This document shows positions 16,801 through 18,083 of a DNA stretch of 18,083 bases, piece after piece. This DNA comes from CAYYFV01 sp964451705 (lineage in GTDB: Bacteria; Patescibacteriota; Gracilibacteria; UBA1369; GCA-2718715), in the NCBI GenBank assembly GCA_964451705.1, contig CAYVIV010000017.1:1-18083 (forward strand). Direction: 5' to 3'. The stretch's first letter is position 1. Each line of letters begins with the position of its first letter. The notes under the pieces are model-generated. The model saw nothing but the letters and a program-made list of their open reading frames with translations, searched no databases and was not told the origin of the DNA. The translations under genes and the position numbers were made by a program.

Positions 16801-16952
16801 AATGGAGGCCCATCATAGAATATGTAGTCCTGTTGGCCTTTGTTTTTATCAAGAGATTTTTGAAAGATATCATTTTCTGCCCAAAACTTTTGGATCTGCT
16901 CCTCCATTTTGGGAAAATTTTGCTTTGGATCAACTTTATCAAAGTACGACAT
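13842..16952 (-). CDS. ileS: Isoleucyl-tRNA synthetase (type 2)
   Basis: The 1036-residue enzyme charges tRNA-Ile with isoleucine in the cytoplasm. The N-terminus contains YDGPPFASGLPHMGS (about 46-60), the HIGH-region motif written HMGS, then WGWDCHGLPIE. The CP1 editing domain shows TTTPWTLPANMAVAVHP and GTGLVHLAPAFGEDDYE, so Val-tRNA editing is probably retained. CWRCDNP and a later CSKC contribute possible metal sites. KMSKR is at about 605-609 (nt 15126-15140). The anticodon-binding helical domain includes NNWYIRRSRRRFW, followed by a long C-terminal region. The DCHGLPIE wording and overall length fit the eukaryote-like IleS2 type, known in other bacteria for low sensitivity to mupirocin. 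A T-box leader precedes it. The start is fixed by MSYFDKVDPKQNFPKMEEQI, typical for the family. Confidence 0.95.
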   Translation of the reverse strand: MSYFDKVDPKQNFPKMEEQIQKFWAENDIFQKSLDKNKGQQDYIFYDGPPFASGLPHMGSLSTSYIKDIVPRYKTMQGYHVDRTWGWDCHGLPIENLVEKKLNLKNHEAIHEYGVDKFCEECRENILTFADEWETIIHRMGRWVDFNRQYRTQDLNYMESIWWVFKTLHDKDLIYEGFKILPYCYRCVTPLSNFEIKMDDAYRERQDRTVIAKLKLKDSEANLLIWTTTPWTLPANMAVAVHPDIKYSKVQDQDGQTYIVAQNLVEKLFKDPENYKVLETFQGKDLENQEYIPLFNYFEGNVGKEETTKQHHKIILADFVSDIDGTGLVHLAPAFGEDDYEVCKQQNIAFYLNIDENGKYLDHVTDYKGQNIFDANSQVIKDLKDKNQLFHDSSYVHSYPHCWRCDNPLIYKAVGAWFMAVEPIKEQMIKNNQQITWEPEYIKDNVMGKWLENARDWCISRNRYWGSVLPVWKCTGENCKHLEVFGSRKELEDKIGHEITDLHKHIVDNYTYDCSKCNNAKMQRIPEVLDCWFESGGMPYAQLHYPFENKEFFEKNFPADFVVEYIPQTRGWFYTLLVLGTALFDKPPFLNVIAHGTILAGDGRKMSKRLKNYTEPIDLINQYGSDAVRLSLMNSTFTKGQDILYKDSKVEEELKGTILALWNSYSFFVTYANIDNFQPKDCVTTFTNELDLWIHSKLQELIANTENALDNYQLQAACQQYAEFIKDLNNWYIRRSRRRFWKSENDSDKFEAMTTLYQVLVTLCKLMAPLIPFTAEKIFKNLSKSESVHLEDWPKPNAQMLNPELNQKTQLVQEIVSLGLAIRARHKIKVRQPLQQINLVINSKLNLDDSSLETIQQELNIKQINIKEDFSEFAILRLELNNRKLGKLYPTQMKDLIKASKTGDYQVQDNSVQICGQTLTEDDYSFSYQGLEKDDVEANQNLVVQLDTSLNEQLIKEGYVRDTIRQIQDYRKIQDLVVDQRIKLQIHSPSADVTQAIQQDMQTIQQETLADSIEFVEALDGHIAEVGEYIITLNLL

Positions 16953-17228
16953 AAGAACACATTAAATATTTTATAATTCAATGTGGACGACTCTTTATGC
17001 TCGTAGAAGGTTTAGACCTTTTCGGCTGGCCGCGGTACCACCACTTTTCCCACTGTTTGTGGGCACTCGTTTGAATTTGGTGACGAAGTTTTTGTCTCCG
17101 GGCAGGTCTACTCCCCTATTTTGGACCCCTGAGCTCAGCTGTGTAGTTGAGGACTTGCAGGAGTTAGTGTGGGTTTGTGTGGGTTTCTGCTGCCGACTCG
17201 CCCTGTGATTGCAAGGCTCGAATGTCTT
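16953..17228 (-). promoter_or_regulatory. T-box riboswitch leader of ileS (tRNA-Ile sensing)
   Basis: On the - strand the T-box core TGGTGGTACCGCGG lies at 17030-17043 and the matching 3' element GTCGTCCAC at 16983-16991. GTGG before the core can pair with CCAC of that element, replacing the usual AGGG/CCCT pair. The UGGU bulge fits the discriminator A of tRNA-Ile. A Stem III-like hairpin, CCCAC/GTGGG with loop AAACA, is at 17049-17063. Near the 5' end a hairpin, GCCTT/AGGGC (17200-17217), holds AATC in its loop; the AUC at 17207-17209 is a candidate Ile specifier. A long-range CTTGCA/TGCAAG helix (17210-17215 with 17154-17159) is an alternative. Leader length is about 276 nt. The identification rests on the T-box core; Stem I is uncertain. 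Confidence 0.85.
16958..16985 (-). promoter_or_regulatory. AU-rich hairpin against the ileS start codon
   Basis: On the - strand CACATTGAAT (16976-16985) pairs with ATTTAATGTG (16958-16967) across an 8-nt loop: ten pairs, one of them G-U. It ends 5 nt before the ATG. Its 5' arm shares CAC with the 3' element of the T-box antiterminator, so the two structures should be mutually exclusive. The UUCUU after it is a poor terminator tail, so start-site occlusion is more likely than termination. Confidence 0.6.
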
Positions 17229-17234
17229 TACTTG

Positions 17235-17263
17235 ATTTTAGGGGCTTGGCTTGGATTTGTCAA
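17235..17263 (-). promoter_or_regulatory. Consensus promoter of the ileS leader
   Basis: On the - strand TTGACA (17258-17263) and TAAAAT (17235-17240) are exactly 17 nt apart. The predicted start is near 17228, upstream of all T-box elements. The stretch 17264-17314 back to the preceding gene shows no clear terminator or other feature. Confidence 0.8.
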
Positions 17264-17314
17264 ATTACTAGTTTTTTGGTTCTTGGTGCTGGTAAATTCG
17301 CTTACTCTCTCTCA

Positions 17315-17614
17315 CTAGATTTCGTAGCGTTCTGCTTGATTGACTTTTAGCTTGGAGAGGACGGGATTTTGAATGTTTGATAAAACTAAATCCAACTTGC
17401 TGTCAGGCATTATTGCAGTGAGAAAGTTGATGATTGGCTTTGGGTTTGTTTGTGCTTGAATAGCAAGGCGGACAATATTGGGTTTGTCTGTGGAGTTTTC
17501 TACTAAAATATTGATTTGTGCCTGCAGTCCAAATTTACGAATCCGCCCTCTAAGTTTAACACCATGCAGCTGTGAAGTTTCGGATGAAAGTGCGTAAATA
17601 TTCCAAGTAATCAT
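17315..17614 (-). CDS. Acylphosphatase-like small protein (divergent)
   Basis: The product is 99 residues, the usual acylphosphatase size. The segment HGVKLRGRIRKFGLQ resembles the family's QGVxFRxxIxxxAxxLGL loop, with the arginine in the position of the phosphate-binding Arg. ILVENSTD resembles VxNxxDG, with Asn in the catalytic position. Downstream spacing (PIINFLTAIMPDSKLDLV) also fits. However, the Q before G-V is H, the aromatic before R is L, the Gly of DG is missing, and the expected GxVQG strand before the loop is not recognisable, so activity is doubtful. The assignment is by eye only. The gene lies 64 nt after a vWA-domain gene on the same strand and has its own promoter with a double palindrome in its leader. 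Confidence 0.5.
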   Translation of the reverse strand: MITWNIYALSSETSQLHGVKLRGRIRKFGLQAQINILVENSTDKPNIVRLAIQAQTNPKPIINFLTAIMPDSKLDLVLSNIQNPVLSKLKVNQAERYEI

Positions 17615-17617
17615 ACT

Positions 17618-17634
17618 AACTAGTTTAACTAGTT
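17618..17634. repeat. Double palindrome AACTAGTT-T-AACTAGTT
   Basis: Two perfect 8-bp palindromes (17618-17625 and 17627-17634) are separated by one base. They cover the predicted transcription start and leader of the acylphosphatase-like gene, starting 3 nt upstream of its ATG. They are suited to an operator for a dimeric repressor, or to a leader hairpin. Confidence 0.6.
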
Positions 17635-17636
17635 GT

Positions 17637-17645
17637 ATTGTAGCA
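17637..17645 (-). promoter_or_regulatory. Extended -10 promoter of the acylphosphatase-like gene
   Basis: On the - strand this reads TGCTACAAT, ending 22 nt before the ATG at 17614. The -35 position (AGTCAG) is weak, again fitting an extended -10 promoter. Confidence 0.5.
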
Positions 17646-17678
17646 TATGATTTACAAGACTGACTTGGTGGTTATAGC

Positions 17679-18083
17679 CTAATATTTGTGAGGGTTTTGG
17701 ATCATATCTAATAAGAGATCCCCTAGGACTTGTGACATCTGAGACACCTCTATATTTGGCAGGGCAGTTTGGCCATAAAAATCTTCCACGTGCTGCGTTT
17801 TGGGTCCAATCCCTAAGCCAATTAGCTTGAGATTAGTCTTGGAGATAGAATCTATTGCGTTTCTTAGATCTTGTTTGTTACTCCTCTTACCTTCGGGTAA
17901 CCCGTCTGATAGAATCAATACAAATTTTAATGAAGCTGTTTGTTTTTGTAATCTCTCAGCTGCTAATTTTAGACATGGTCCATCATCATTGTAATCAGCA
18001 CTGTTGTTTCCACCTGGGTTAGAGTTTCTAACTTCGGCTGGCATACCATTGATTTTTTGACGAGTCTTGGAAGTTAATGAGTC
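17679..18083 (-). CDS. vWA-domain protein, C-terminal part (5' partial)
   Basis: The frame is open to the right edge, adding DSLTSKTRQKING before the first internal Met at 18044, so that Met is not the true start. The visible 134 residues hold the second half of a von Willebrand factor A domain. GGNNSADYNDDGPCLKLAAE occupies the region of the second MIDAS loop. LKFVLILSDGLPEG is the strand and Asp of the third metal loop, and LKLIGLGIGP is the next core strand. The LSDGLP pattern and the NDDG segment resemble CobT/NorD-type vWA proteins, which often work with MoxR-type AAA ATPases in complex assembly; no partner is visible in the window. The C-terminus ends MIQNPHKY with no membrane anchor. 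Confidence 0.75.
   Translation of the reverse strand, partial: DSLTSKTRQKINGMPAEVRNSNPGGNNSADYNDDGPCLKLAAERLQKQTASLKFVLILSDGLPEGKRSNKQDLRNAIDSISKTNLKLIGLGIGPKTQHVEDFYGQTALPNIEVSQMSQVLGDLLLDMIQNPHKY

Noticed and set aside
16981..17208. A 75-codon + strand frame
   Set aside because: It runs antisense through the ileS T-box leader and its composition is not protein-like.
1..18083. Code 25 (UGA as glycine), as in Gracilibacteria and Absconditabacteria
   Set aside because: Very long frames carry no in-frame TGA, and glycine is encoded by ordinary GGN codons throughout.
1..18083. tRNA genes, rRNA, insertion sequences or phage genes
   Set aside because: No cloverleaf-like tRNA sequence, transposase motif or terminal repeats were seen by eye.

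Overview
The window looks like a piece of a small, streamlined bacterial genome, most likely a Candidate Phyla Radiation (Patescibacteria) member. This is inferred from the type 2 IleRS, the large PKD-domain surface proteins, short intergenic spaces, A/T-rich start regions with no visible Shine-Dalgarno sequence, and exclusive use of TAA or TAG as stop codons. No rRNA or marker phylogeny is available here, so the phylum is a judgement and the class is open.

Layout. (1) Positions 1-8433 hold a cell-surface block on the + strand: a giant PKD-repeat protein with calcium-loop-like inserts and a coiled coil, cut by the left edge; a 746-residue protein with three N-terminal membrane segments and six PKD domains; a 26-codon hydrophobic microprotein coupled to it by a TAATG overlap; and an acidic two-TM protein with a DADAG tandem repeat and a sorting-signal-like C-terminus. 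(2) Positions 8447-9404 hold a YtxH-like small protein on the - strand and a divergent rpsT-ferredoxin operon ending in a strong intrinsic terminator. (3) Positions 9460-13134 hold a branched-chain amino-acid type ABC importer: binding lipoprotein, two permeases and one ATPase, with no second ATPase (livF). A hairpin separates the binding protein from the permeases. (4) Positions 13250-13726 hold an unknown membrane-anchored protein with four cysteines. (5) Positions 13842-17263 (- strand) hold ileS behind a leader of about 276 nt that carries a T-box riboswitch with an isoleucine-type signature and a consensus promoter. (6) Positions 17315-18083 (- strand) hold an acylphosphatase-like protein and the C-terminal part of a vWA-domain protein cut by the right edge.

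How the parts may fit: the importer probably brings in amino acids, possibly isoleucine, while the neighbouring ileS appears to sense uncharged tRNA-Ile through its T-box, so this stretch could form an isoleucine supply-and-use neighbourhood. Two regulatory patterns stand out: a recurrent extended -10 motif, TGCTANNAT, placed 22-25 nt before four start codons, and an AU-rich hairpin against the ileS start codon that shares bases with the T-box antiterminator.
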